Shown: piece after piece, positions 23,863 to 35,192 of the stretch | How positions within the stretch are numbered: position 1 is the first letter of the stretch | Layout: every line of letters starts with the position of its first letter | From: Stomorhina lunata | Taxonomy: Eukaryota > Arthropoda > Insecta > Diptera > Rhiniidae | Length of the DNA stretch: 64,000 nt | Reading direction: 5' to 3' | Assembly (NCBI GenBank): GCA_933228675.1 | Contig: OW121743.1 | Location: forward strand, 115,679,781 to 115,743,780 | Program-made: the position numbers and the translations under genes | The notes under the pieces: model-generated | The model's input: only the letters and a program-made list of their open reading frames with translations | What the model was told of the DNA's origin: nothing | Databases searched by the model: none

Positions 23863-25437
23863 TACATTCCTATTGAAAAATTTGTCGACAGGAAAACATT
23901 TTTATAGAAAAGTTGACGACAGGCAAACATTTCTATAGAAAAGTTGACGTTAGGCAAACATTTCTATAGAAAAGTTGACGTTAGGCAAACATTTCTATAG
24001 AAAAGTTGACGTAAGGCAAACATTTCTATAGAAAAGTTGACGTTAGGCAAAAATTTCTATAGAAAAGTTGACGTTAGGCAAAAATTTCTATAGACAAGTT
24101 GACGACATGCAAACATTTCTATAGAAAAGTTGACAATAGGCAAACATTTTTATAGAAAATTGACGATATGCAAACATTTCAATAGAAAAGTTGACGATAG
24201 GCAAACATTTGTATAGAAAAGATGCCTATAGGCAAACATTTCCATAGAAAAGTTGACGATAGGCACACATTTCTAAAGAAAAGTTGACGATAGGCAAACA
24301 TTTCTATAGAAAAGTTGACGATAGGCACACATTTCTATAGAAAAGTTGACAATAGGCAAACATTTCTATAGAAAAGTTGACGATAGGCACAAATTTCTAT
24401 AGAAAAGTTGACGATAGGCAAACATTTCTATAGAAAAGTTGACGATAGGCAAACATTTCTATAGAAAAGTTGACGATAGGCAAACATTTCTATAGAAAAG
24501 TTGACGATAGGCAAACATTTCTATAGAAAAGTTGACGATAGGCAAACATTTCTATAGAAAAGTTGACGATAGGCAAACATTTCTATAGAAAAGTTGACGA
24601 TAGGAAAACATTTCTATAGAAAAGTTGACGATAGGCAAACATTTCTATAGAAAAGTTGACGATAGGCAAACATTTCTATAGAAAAGTTGACGATAGGCAA
24701 ACATTTCTATAGAAAAGTTGACGATAGGCAAACATTTCTATAGAAAAGTTGACGATAGGCAAACATTTCTATAGAAAAGTTGACGATAGGCAAACATTTC
24801 TATAGAAAAGTTGACGATAGGCAAACATTTCTATAGAAAAGTTGACGATAGGCAAACATTTCTATGGAAAAATTGACGATAGGCAAACATTTCTATAGAA
24901 AAGTTGACGATAGGCAAACATTTCTATAGAAAAGTTGACGATAGGCAAACATTTCTATAGAAAAGTTGACGATAGGCAAACATTTCTATAGAAAAGTTGA
25001 CGAAATGCAAACATTTCTATAGAAAAGTTGACGACAGCTTAACATTTCTATAGAAAAGTTGACGATAGGCAAACTTTTGTATAGAAAAGATGACTATAGG
25101 CAAACATTTCCATAGAAAAGTTGACGATAGGCACACATTTCTATAGAAAGGTTGACGATAGGCCACATTTCTATAGAAAAGTTGACGATAGGCACACATT
25201 TCTATAGAAAAATTAATGATAGGCACACATTTCTATAGAAAAGTTGACGATAGGCACACATTTCTATAGATAAGTTGACGATAGGCACACATTTCTATAG
25301 AAAAGTTGACGATAGACAAACATTTCTATAGAAAAGTTGACGATAGGCAAAAATTTCTTTAGAAAAGTTGGCGACAGTCAAACATTTCTATAGAAAAGTT
25401 GACGATAGGCAAACATTTCTATAGAGAACTTGACGAA
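23863..25437 (+). repeat. 31-bp GTTGAC minisatellite, locus 1 (GATAGGCAAACA type)
   Basis: About 50 head-to-tail copies of a 31-bp unit: GTTGACGATAGGCAAACATT followed by TCTATAGAAAA. The central copies (24390-24980) are almost identical, while the edges vary (GTTAGG, CACACA, CATGCA). TTTCTATAGAAA is a perfect 12-bp palindrome in each unit. Because 31 is not a multiple of three, all three frames are traversed every 93 bp, and the 69-codon minus-strand frame at 25017-25226 is only this periodicity. Confidence 0.97.
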
Positions 25438-26900
25438 TAGAAATTTTTACTTTAAAATCTTTATAGAAAAATGTTCGCTCTAAAATTTTTATACAAAAAC
25501 TCTCTGAAGGAAAAATTTTACTCCCAAATTTACATAGATAAATTCTCACTCTAAAATTTTGGTTAAAAAATTTTTACACTAAAATTTTTATAGAAAAATT
25601 TTCACTTAAAAAAATTTAACTCTTAACATTTTTATGGAAAAATGTTCACTCTTAAATTTTTATGGAAAAGTTTTCACAATAAAACATTTATAAAAAAATT
25701 TTCACTCTTAAATTTTTATCGAAAATTTTCACCTTAAAATTTTTAAAGAAAAATTTGCACAGAAAAATTTTCACTCTAAAATTTTGATAGAAAAATTTAA
25801 ACTCCAAAATTTTGATAGAAAAATTTTAACTCCAAAATTTTGATAGAAAAATTTTAACCCCAAAATTTTGATAGAAAAATTTTAAAACTTTTAATTTTAA
25901 TAGAAAAATTAAAAAAAAAAATGTTCACTCTAAAATTTTTATAGAAAAACTTAAATTACAAAACTTATATAAGAAAATTTGCACTCTTAAATTTTTTGTA
26001 AAAAAATGTTGACACTAAAGTTTTTACCGAAACATGTAAACTCTAAAATTTTTATAGAAAAATGTTTACTCTAAAATTTTTATAGAAACATTTTCAATTT
26101 AGAAAAATTTTAACTCCAAAATTTTATAGAAAATTTTTCACTCTAAAATTTTAATAGAAAACTTTTCACTGTTAAATTTTGATACAGCAATTTTCACTAT
26201 TGAATTATTTATCGAAAATTTTCACTCTAATATTTGTATTGAAAATGTTCACTCTAAAATTTTTATAGAAAAATGTTCCTCTCAAAATTTTGATAAAAAA
26301 GCTTTAACTCCAAAATTTTGTAGAAAAATTTTAAAACTTTTAATTTTTACAGAAAAATTTTCAATCTAAAATTAAAAAAAAAAAAATGTTTACTCTGAAA
26401 TCTGAAAAGGAAAATTTTTGCTCTAGAATTTTTTGTGGACACATTTTAATTCTAAAATTTTTATAAAAAAATTTTCTATCTAAAATATTTCGCTCTAAAA
26501 TTTGAATAGAAAAATTTCACTCTAAAGTTTTTATAGAAAAATTTCACTCTAAAGTTTTTATAGAAGAATTTACTTTTAAATTTAATAGAAAAATGTTCAC
26601 TTTAAAATTTTTATAGAAAAATTTTTATTTTAAAATATTTATTTGAAAATTTTCAATCTAAAATTTTTATAGAAAAATGTTCATTCTAAAATTTTAATAA
26701 AATAATTATTATATTAAATTTTTTTAGAAAAATTGTCCCTTAAAAATTTATAAAAAAGCAATTTGTAAATATTTAAAAAAAAATCAGTCGAAAATTTTTA
26801 TAGATAACTTTCCATTGTAAAATTTTTATTTAAAAACTGATTACACTTAATTTAAAAAAAAGTGTTCACTATAAAATATTAAATTCTCTCAAAAGTTACA
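25438..26900 (-). repeat. Decayed inverted copy of the 28-bp family
   Basis: The units read TTCACTCTAAAATTTTTATA followed by GAAAAAT, the reverse complement of the monomer of the 11.8-22.7 kb array. Similarity is clear but much lower than in the large array, with frequent length changes and A-runs. It starts directly at the end of the 31-bp array with no spacer. Its tail fades into unique AT-rich DNA near 26900. Confidence 0.88.
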
Positions 26901-28010
26901 AGAATTATTGAAATTTTATTTCTAAATGTTTAGAAAATATTCCTAATAAAATTTTAACCAAAAAGTTTATATCGTTTAAATATTGAATTAAATGGCTTTT
27001 AATTAAAAATAAAATAATTGCAATTTTAATTACTATATTATGATGATTGCTGTTATGGCAATATTATAGTGACCTACAACTAAATCAAACATTCCCATTT
27101 AATTATTACGAAAACAATTAAATGCAAATAATAAAATTCAATATGAAAATTAAACAAATTAAAAATAAATCACGACAGATTGTGTCTGTGTGAGTGTTTA
27201 AACAACAACAAAAAACAGAGGAAAATGTAAATATACAAAAAGTGAGAGTGTGTGTGTTGAGTGCAGTTAATCAAGTGCACTCTGGCGTATGAGTGTTACA
27301 ATAAAACAAACAAATAAAAATGGATTTAATATTAATCATACGTACCCACACACACACACACACTCCCTCACACAAAGAAATACTCATTCATTCTTTTGCA
27401 GTTACACGTGTTTGAGTATTTTCCTTCGAGTGACGTTTGAGAGTGCGAGTGAGAGTACTACTAAATAAAAGTACTTTGCTTTTATTGTTATTCTTTCTGT
27501 AACACAAACATTTTACAACAACTATTCACACAAACACAGAAACATTCACTCATATTAACAATTTAATTTTCAAAGAAAAACATGAAAGAAATTATTATTT
27601 GTTTGCTTTTTGTTATAGAAATAGAAAACAAAGAAACAACAAAAAAAAAACTGATGATTGTAAATTTAATGCTGGTATGAAATGTTTTATAAATAAATAA
27701 AATTATTTTTTTTTTTTTGTTGAATTAAAAGCATTAAGAGAAGCTTGTGAAATGAGTGGCGAAGGCTAAAGGAAGGCATATGATAAACTCTTTGATGATT
27801 GCTAGAAAAATAAATAAAAACAAGGAAAATAATGATTAGTTATTGTCGGTTTAACAAAAAATAAAAAGGGGAATTAATTTATCATAAAAAGTATATAAAA
27901 TTATAAAAACTGTTTTCTTAAAACACTTTACAGTACACCTTGGAAATAGCTTCGATCATAAAAGTTAAGAAAATGAATTGGAAGGAAACTTTTTAGAAAA
28001 TATGAAAACA
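26901..28010. other. AT-rich non-coding sequence
   Basis: No gene is supported. The stretch contains GT-rich (27180-27295) and CA-rich (27335-27372) patches typical of fly non-coding DNA, and a T-run at 27705-27718. No element ends are recognised. Confidence 0.6.
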
Positions 28011-30150
28011 AATTTGACGTTAGGAAGATATTCTTATAGAAAATTTGGTGTTGGGAAGACATTTCTTAAGAAAAGTTGACGATAGGAAGACATTTCTTAA
28101 GAAAAGTTGACTATAGAAAAATATTTCTATTAAAATTTGACGAAAGGAGTATATTTCTATTGAAAAGTTTACGATAGGAAGACATTTCTTAAGAAAAGTT
28201 GACGATAGGAAGACATTTCTTAAGAAAAGTTGACGATAGAAAGACATTTCTTAAGAAAAGTTGACATTTTTTAAGAAAGTTGACGATAGGAAGATATTTC
28301 TCAAGAAAAGTGGAAGACATCTCTCAAGAAATGTTGACGATAGGAAGACACTTCTTAAGAAAAGTTGACGATAGGAAGATATTTCTTAAGAAAAGTTGAC
28401 GATAGGAAGACATTTCTTAAGAAAACTTTACGATAGGAAGACATTTCTTAAGTAAAAGCTGACGATAGAAAGATATTTCTTAAGAAAAGTTGACGATGGG
28501 AGGTCATTTTTTTTGAGAAAAGTTGAAAATTGAAATACAATTCTTAAGAAAAGTTGACGATAGGAAAACATTTTTAAAGAAAAGTTGACGATAGGAAGAC
28601 ACTTCTTAAGAAAAGTTGTCGATAGGAAGATATTTCTTAACAAAAGTTGACGATAGGAAGACATTTCTTAAGAAAACTTCACGATAGGAAGACATTTCTT
28701 AAGTAAAAGCTGACGATAGAAAGACATTTCTTAAGAAAAGTTGACGATGGGAGGTCATTTTTTTGAGAAAAGTTGAAGATACAAAGACAATTCTTAAGAA
28801 AAGTTGACGATAGGAAAACATTTTTAAAGAAAAGTTGACAAAAGGAAGACATTTCTTAAGAAAAGTTGACGATATGAAGACATTTCTTACGAAAAGTTGA
28901 CGATAGAAAGACATTTCTTAATAAAATTTCACGAAGGAAGATATCTCTATAGAAAACTTGACGTTAGTAAGAAATTTCTATAGAAAACTTGACGTTACTA
29001 AGACATTTCTATAGAAAGGTTGACGTTAGGAAGACACTTCTATACAAAAGTTGACGTCAGGAAGGCATTTCTGTAGAAAAGTTGACGTCAGGGAGATGAC
29101 ATTAGATTAGAAGACATTTCTATAGAAAAGTTGACGTTAGGAAGACATTTCTATAGAAAAGTTGACGTTAGGAAGACATTTCTATAGAAAAGTTGACGTT
29201 AGGAAGTCATTTCTAGAGAAAAGTTGACGTTAGAAAGACATTTCTAGAGAAAAGTTGACGTTAGGAAGACATTTCTATAGAAAAGTTGACGTTAGGAAGA
29301 CATTTCTATAGAAAAGTTGACGTTAGGAAGACATTTCTATAGAAAAGTTGACATTAGGAAGACATTTCTAGAGAAAAGTTGACGTTAGGAAGACATTTCT
29401 ATAGAAAAGTTGACATTAGGAATACATTTCTATAGAAAAGTTGACGTTAGGAAGACATATCTATAGAAAAGTTGACGTTAGGAAGACATTTCTATAGAAA
29501 AGTTGACGTTAGGAAGACATCTCAGCAGAAAAGTTGACGTTAGGAAGACATTTCAATAGAAAAGTTGACGTTAGGAAGACATTTGTATAGAAAAGTTGAC
29601 GTTAGGAAGACATTTCTATAGAAAAGTTGACGTTAGGAAGACATTTCTATAGAAAAGTTGACGTTAGGAAGACATTTCTATAGAAAAGTTGACGTTAGGA
29701 AGACATTTCTATAGAAATGTTGACGTTAGGAAGACATTTCTGTAAAAAAGTTGACGTTATGAAGATATTTCTTTAGAAAAGTTAATGTTAGGAAGACATT
29801 TCTATACAAAAGTTGGCGTTAGGAAGACATTTCTATAGAAAAGTTGACATTGAGAAGATATTTCTATAGAAAAGTTAATATTAGGAAGATATTTCTATAG
29901 AAAAGTTGACTTTAGGAAGACATTTCTATAGAAAAGTTGACGATACTAAGACATTTCCACAGAAAAGTTGACGATAGGAAGATATATCTATAGAAAAGTT
30001 GACGTTAGGATGATGTTTCTATAGAAAAGTTGAAGATAGGAAGACATTTCCACAGAAAAGTTGACGTTAGAAAAATATATCTATAGAAAAGTTGACGTTA
30101 GGATGATGTTTCTATAGAAAAGTTTGATGATAGGAAAACATTTCTGCACT
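28011..30150 (+). repeat. 31-bp GTTGAC minisatellite, locus 2 (two subtypes)
   Basis: This is the same family as locus 1, with AGGAAGACATTTCT in place of AGGCAAACATTTCT. The left part (about 28020-28925) uses the core TTTCTTAAGAAA. The right part (about 28930-30140) uses TTTCTATAGAAA and mostly GTTGACGTTAGG. The left part contains a larger duplication of about 251 bp, recognised by the oddity AGTAAAAGCTGACGATAG at 28451 and again at 28702. Periodic minus-strand frames at 28020-28914 are artefacts of the repeat. Confidence 0.95.
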
Positions 30151-30202
30151 TGCTATCGTCAAGTTTGTAATATTGTTCTGAAGCTTTAAACTTTTTTTTG
30201 TT

Positions 30203-30244
<42 letters not shown>

Positions 30245-31450
30245 AAGATTTTATTTAAACCAGGAACCCACACAGAAGAGCACCTTTGGTACGTTACAGC
30301 CATTAATTATAAGATCAAATTAATCAAAAAAGAAATCCTATTTACTTTTAAATTGTGGTAAATTTAACATTAAGGGGAAAAAGTTATGTTTTTTTTATGA
30401 AAATTTTAACAATCCAGACTCTGTCTTTCTTTTTCTCACCCTAAAAGCGGGTGTTCACTTGAGCGTATGATGACGGTTATAAATTTCAGTTGACAAATAT
30501 TAATCATACGTTTAGATGAACCTAAGGTTATCAGAAAACCAGGAGCAGTAGCAGCAGCAGCAACAATATAAAGAAATTAATGACTCATGGAATGTTAAAA
30601 ATTTTGAAAATTAATTATATTTATAAAATTATATATGTCTACTAAAACATTTAAACAAAAGTGAAGAAAAATTTAATTACCGTGTTAATTTAACCTTAAG
30701 TGCGTAATAATGTAAAGAAATGGGGGGAGGGCATAATTTTCAACCACCTTTTTTTCAAATTAATTTTATCAAAATCACACATTAATTTTTTTCAACTCTT
30801 TCATGTTATTTCAAATTTAAAAATTTAATTTTAAACAGCTAATGTTTGTATATTTAACTTAATTCCTTTTTGCTTCGCTTAAGGGCAATAAAAGGAAAAT
30901 AAACACTTTTTCTCCAGTTATTCAGTTTCTTTTTGAGCAAATGTGCCGCATTTAAGGAAAACGCTTTTGTTTGAGTTTTTCACGTACGTTTTTCCTTTAG
31001 CCTTTCACGTCTTTAACGTTTCTTCCGCCATCAGACCTTTTTTATATATTTGAGTTGACATCAAGTTTTAACCCTTTTTTCTCTTCTTCAACTTCAACTG
31101 TCATTAAAGGCTGATTGTGCTTGTGACACGGGCTAAATGAGTCAATGCCTAAAAACATGTTTAGACATGCTTGTGTCTTTATTTAGAGTAAATTAAGTTG
31201 TTGTTATTTTATGTGTTTATTAGTTTTACTTTTTTTTCTGGTAAAGTAGTTAGAAAGATTTTAAGTTTTTTAAAACGAAATTTAAAAAGATATTGATAAA
31301 GAAAAGTTTGGTATAAAGTAATTCTTTATTGGAATTTTGTCTTTACAGAGTTTAATATTGCCAGGAAATTTAAGTAGATTTTTAAATGTTTGAAGAAAAT
31401 TTTAGGGATTAAATTTATTCAAAATAAAACTAATGTTTTGTTCTCTTGTA
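30151..31450. other. Non-coding spacer with TA microsatellite and a small hairpin
   Basis: A pure (TA)n run lies at about 30207-30239 and an AGC/CAG run at 30546-30562. At 30452-30522 a short imperfect inverted repeat is seen: GTTCACTTGAGCGTATGAT pairs with the complement of ATCATACGTTTAGATGAAC, around a ~30-bp loop. It may be a small MITE remnant. No gene is supported. Confidence 0.55.
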
Positions 31451-33715
31451 GCTTTGGAAAAGAAAGAATTTTCTATAGAAAAGTTGGCCAAAGGAAGAGT
31501 TTTCTATAGAAAAATTGACCAAAGGAAGAGCTTTCTTTAGAAAAGTTGACCAAAGGAAGAGTTTTCTATAAAAAAGTTGACCAGCGGAAGAGTTTTCTAT
31601 AGAAAAGTTGACCAAAGAAAGAGTTTTCTATAGAAAAGTTGACCAAAGGAAGAGTTTTTTTTATAGAAAAAATTAACCAAATCAAGAGTTTTCTATAGAA
31701 AAGTTAACCAAGTGAAGAGTTTTCTAAAGAAAAGTTGACCAAAGAAAGAGTTTTGTATAGAAAAGTTGTACAAAGGAAGAGTTTTCTATAGAAAAGTTGA
31801 CCAAAGAAAGAGTTTTCTAAAGAAAAGTTGACCAAGGAAGAGTTTTCTAATGAAATGTTGACCAAAGGAAGACTTTTCTACAGAAAAGTTAACCAAAAGA
31901 AGTGTTTTCTATGGAAAAGTTGATCAAAGGAAGAGTTTTCTATAGAAAAGTTAACCAAAGGAAGACTTTTCTATAGAAAAGTTGACTTAGTTTTGACATT
32001 TCTTGCGAATAGTTGACGATAGGAAGACATTTCTTAAGAAAAGTCGACGATAGAAAGACATTTCTTAAGAAAAGTTGACGATAGGAAGACATTTCTTAAG
32101 AAAAGTTGACGAAAGGAATACATTTCTTAAGAAAAGTTGACGATAGGAAGTCATTTCTATAGGAAAGTTGACGATAGGAAGTCATTTCTTAAGAAAAGTT
32201 GACGAAGGAAGAGTTTTCCATAGAAAAGTTGACCAAAGGAAGAGTGTTATATAGAAAAGTTGACCAAAGAAAGAGTTTTCTATAGAAAAGTTGACCAAAG
32301 GAAGAATTTTCTATAGAAAAGTTAACCAAAGGAAGTGTTTTCTATGGAAAATTTGACCAAAGGAAGAGTTTTCTATAGAAAAGTTGACCAAAGGAAGACT
32401 TTTCTATAGAAAAGTTGACAAAGGAATACTTTTCTATAGAAAAGTTGACAAAGGAATACTTTTCTATAGAAAAGTTGACCAAAGGAAGAGTTTTCTATAG
32501 AAAAGTTGACCAAAGTAAGAGTTTTCTATAGAAAAGTTGACCAAAGGAAGAGTTTTTATAGAAAAAGTTGACCAAATTAAAAGTTTTTTATAGAAAAGTT
32601 GACCAAGTGAAGAGTTTTGTAAAGAAAAGTTTACCAAAGAAAGAGTTTTTTATAGAAAAGTTGACCAAAGGAAGAGTTTTCTATAGAAAAGTTGAACAAA
32701 GGAAGAGTTTTCTAAAGAAAAGTTGACCAAGGGAAGAGTTTTCTAATGAAATGTTGACCTAAGGAAGACTTTTCTATAGAAAAGTTGACCAAAGGAAGAG
32801 TTTTCTATAGAAAAGTTGACCAAAGGAAGAGTTTTCTATAGAAAAGTTGACCAAAGGAAGTCTTTTCTATAGAAAAGTTGACCAAAGGAAGACTTTTCTA
32901 TTGAAAAGTTGACCAAAGGAAGACCTTTCTATAGAAAAGTTGACCAAAGGAAGACTTTTCTATAGAAAAGTTGACCAAAGGAAGACTTTTCTATAGAAAG
33001 CAAGACTTTTCTATAGAAAAGTTGACCAAAGGAAGACTTTTCTATAGAAAAGTTGACCAAAGGAAGACTTTTCTATAGAAAAGTTGACCAAAGGAAGACT
33101 TTTCTATAGAAAAGTTGACCAAAGGAAGACTTTTCTATAGAAAAGTTGACCAAAGGAAGACTTTTCTATAGAAAAGTTGACCAAAGAAAGAGTTTTCTAA
33201 AGAAAAGTTGACCAAGGAAGACTTTTCTACAGAAAAGTTAACCAAACGAAGTGTTTTCTATGGAAAAGTTGACCAAAGGAAGAGTTTTCTATAGAAAAGT
33301 TAACCAAAGGAAGACTTTTCTATAGAAAAGTTGACTTAATTTTGACATTTCTTGCGAAAAATTGACGATAGGAAGACATTTCTTAAGAAAAGTTGACGAT
33401 AGAAAGACATTTCTTAAGAAAAGTTGACGATAGGAAGACATTTCTTAAGAAAAGTTGACGAAAGGAAGACATTTCTTAAGAAAAGTTGACGAAGACATTT
33501 CTTAAGAAAAATTGACGATAGGAAGACATTTCTTAAGAAAAGTTGATGATAGGAAGACATTTCTTAAGAAAAGTTGACGAAGACATTTCTTAAGAAAAAT
33601 TGACGATAGGAAGACATTTCTTAAGAAAAGTTGACGATAGAAAGACATTTCTTAAGAAAAGTTGACGATAGGAAGACATTTCTTAAGAAAAGTTGACGAT
33701 AGGAAGATAAGATAA
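31451..33715 (+). repeat. 31-bp GTTGAC minisatellite, locus 3 (GACCAAAGG type, mixed)
   Basis: Most units read GTTGACCAAAGGAAGAGTTT followed by TCTATAGAAAA (31 bp), with a GACTTTT variant homogenised at 32990-33180. Blocks of the other subtype, GTTGACGATAGGAAGACATT plus TCTTAAGAAAA, are embedded at about 31990-32205 and 33350-33715. The switch between subtypes occurs through the same odd sequence (GTTGACTTAGTTTTGACATT at 31981 and its near-copy at 33330), so a ~1349-bp segment was duplicated as a whole. Confidence 0.95.
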
Positions 33716-33888
33716 ATATATTAATAGAAAATTACTGGATGTGAAATATCTTCAATAGAAAGAACTTTTGTGATATGAAATTTTACTCCAAGTATATTCA
33801 TTTTGTAATAAAATTGCCTCCAAATGGATTTATTGCTATAATTGATTTAATTGTTAATGAAAATGATTTATTCAAAATTTATTTATTT

Positions 33889-33893
33889 ATTTC
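33889..33893 (+). repeat. Target-site duplication, left (ATTTC)
   Basis: ATTTC directly precedes the first TG of the 5' LTR and is repeated exactly after the 3' LTR at 38198-38202. Five-base duplications are usual for BEL/Pao integration. Confidence 0.93.
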
Positions 33894-34293
33894 TGTTCAC
33901 GCGGTGAACACATGTACCCTAATCCCATCTCTATGACTTTGACATTTATCTATAAGTTAAATAAACTGCAGCCAACTTCAAATACGAAGAAAGGTGAAAG
34001 CAAGAGAAGCCCAAAATAATCATCAATCATCATCAACCCAAAAACCCAACAACTCGAATCACCATCGGTGAAATAAATAAAGAAATAAATAAATAAATAA
34101 ATAAATAAGTTTTTAAAATAAATACTTAAACCTAAATTAAAACTAAAGAAAATATTGTGAAAACTATAGCCTAAAATCCTAATCCTAAATATTGCACATA
34201 TTATTGCACTAATAAATAAATTCTTATAACGTTGAAGAAAAAATAGGTTTTTATTTACCCAAACTACCAGTCACCCTATAACCCGTCAAAACA
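33894..34293 (+). repeat. 5' LTR (400 bp)
   Basis: It begins TGTTCACGCGGTGAACA, itself a perfect 7-bp inverted repeat around GCG, and ends GTCAAAACA. It contains a run of AAAT repeats at about 34075-34107 that also provides AATAAA-type signals. Transcription is expected to start in this LTR, but I cannot point to a convincing TATA box or initiator. Confidence 0.95.
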
Positions 34294-34311
34294 TGGTCCT
34301 TAAGCCTACAA
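34294..34311 (+). promoter_or_regulatory. Putative primer-binding site
   Basis: TGGTCCTTAAGCC follows the LTR without a gap. TGG complements the tRNA CCA end, and TGGTCCTT agrees with the 3' end of insect tRNA-Tyr as I remember it, with the following bases differing slightly. The tRNA identity is tentative; the position is not. Confidence 0.6.
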
Positions 34312-35192
34312 ACAAAAGTTTATAAAGAATAAGTGAAACAACAAAAAAAATTACAGTCCACAAAAAATATTTAACAAAAAGAAAAAGTGACAATAAACAA
34401 ACAAAATAATAAAACGAAAACACAGTCCGCCAAACATATTAAAAAGCTTACAAAAAATAAATAAAAACAGTGAAAAACAAAGTGCAATAAAAATACTAAA
34501 CCTAAATACATAAACTGACAATGAAAACAAAACAGTGAAACGTAAAATTTTATACAAATTTTCCCTTTATTTTATTTGTTTGTTTTTAAATATTCACAAA
34601 TTATATCTTACTAACTCTTGTAATAAGAAAATCCATTTTTTACACTCAGTGTATATTCAAAAATAAAATATTAAAACAAATATTTTTATTATTGTTTTAT
34701 TTACACTCGTCTGTCTCGCTCAATAAACAAAATATTTTGTTACTAACCCTAATTACAACAACACTCCAGTTCTTGTCGATCATCTCTTAGCGGGAAGATC
34801 AAATCAAAGAGGAATCAACGTGTAAAAAAAAATACACATACCCACACGCACATATCAGAAAGGTAGTACCCTACACCCTAGCAGAGTCGGTGAGTAACTC
34901 GTTTACAATAAAAAATATTTTATATATTTTTGAGTTTAAATTTTAACAATTTTTACACATTTTTGAGCAATCACTAGAAAAACCCGGTTTTCTCCGATAC
35001 ACCCACCCTTTTTTTGAATTATTCTAAAGGTTTTTCTTTGGTTTGAAAATTGTATAAAATCGTTTTATTTAACCCATTTTAACACAGTACCCTATATAAT
35101 ACACTACATACTACCCTATATACTACCATATACACTACCCTATCAACTATTTCGTTAAATTGTTACACACTAACCCTATTAATTTAACAAAA
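34312..35192 (+). other. Long untranslated leader of the LTR element
   Basis: About 880 bases separate the primer-binding site from the first ATG of the ORF. The leader is A-rich with no usable frame. Near 35085-35155 it contains many ACCCTAT/CTACCCT phrases. A GTGAGT at 34890 resembles a splice donor, but I have no evidence for splicing. Packaging signals would be expected here. Confidence 0.55.

Noticed and set aside
24390..24980. CRISPR-like regular 31-bp repeats
   Set aside because: The repeats are head to tail without unique spacers, have no cas genes nearby and sit in a eukaryotic context, so they are a minisatellite.
28020..28914. Series of minus-strand frames with repeated ...RQLF...NVFLSSTFLKK-like peptides
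   Set aside because: The 31-bp unit is read in three frames in turn, giving a 31-residue periodic peptide. Similar frames occur at 25017-25226, 31430-31615, 57901-58134, 59594-60091 and 63610-63852. No start context or flanking gene signals are present.
34890..34895. GTGAGT in the LTR element leader as a splice donor
   Set aside because: No matching acceptor with a convincing polypyrimidine tract near the ORF start was seen, so splicing is unsupported.
35083..35160. ACCCTA-rich stretch resembling telomeric repeats
   Set aside because: The spacing is irregular, the stretch lies inside the retrotransposon leader, and the insect telomere motif (TTAGG) is not present; flies lack such telomeres.
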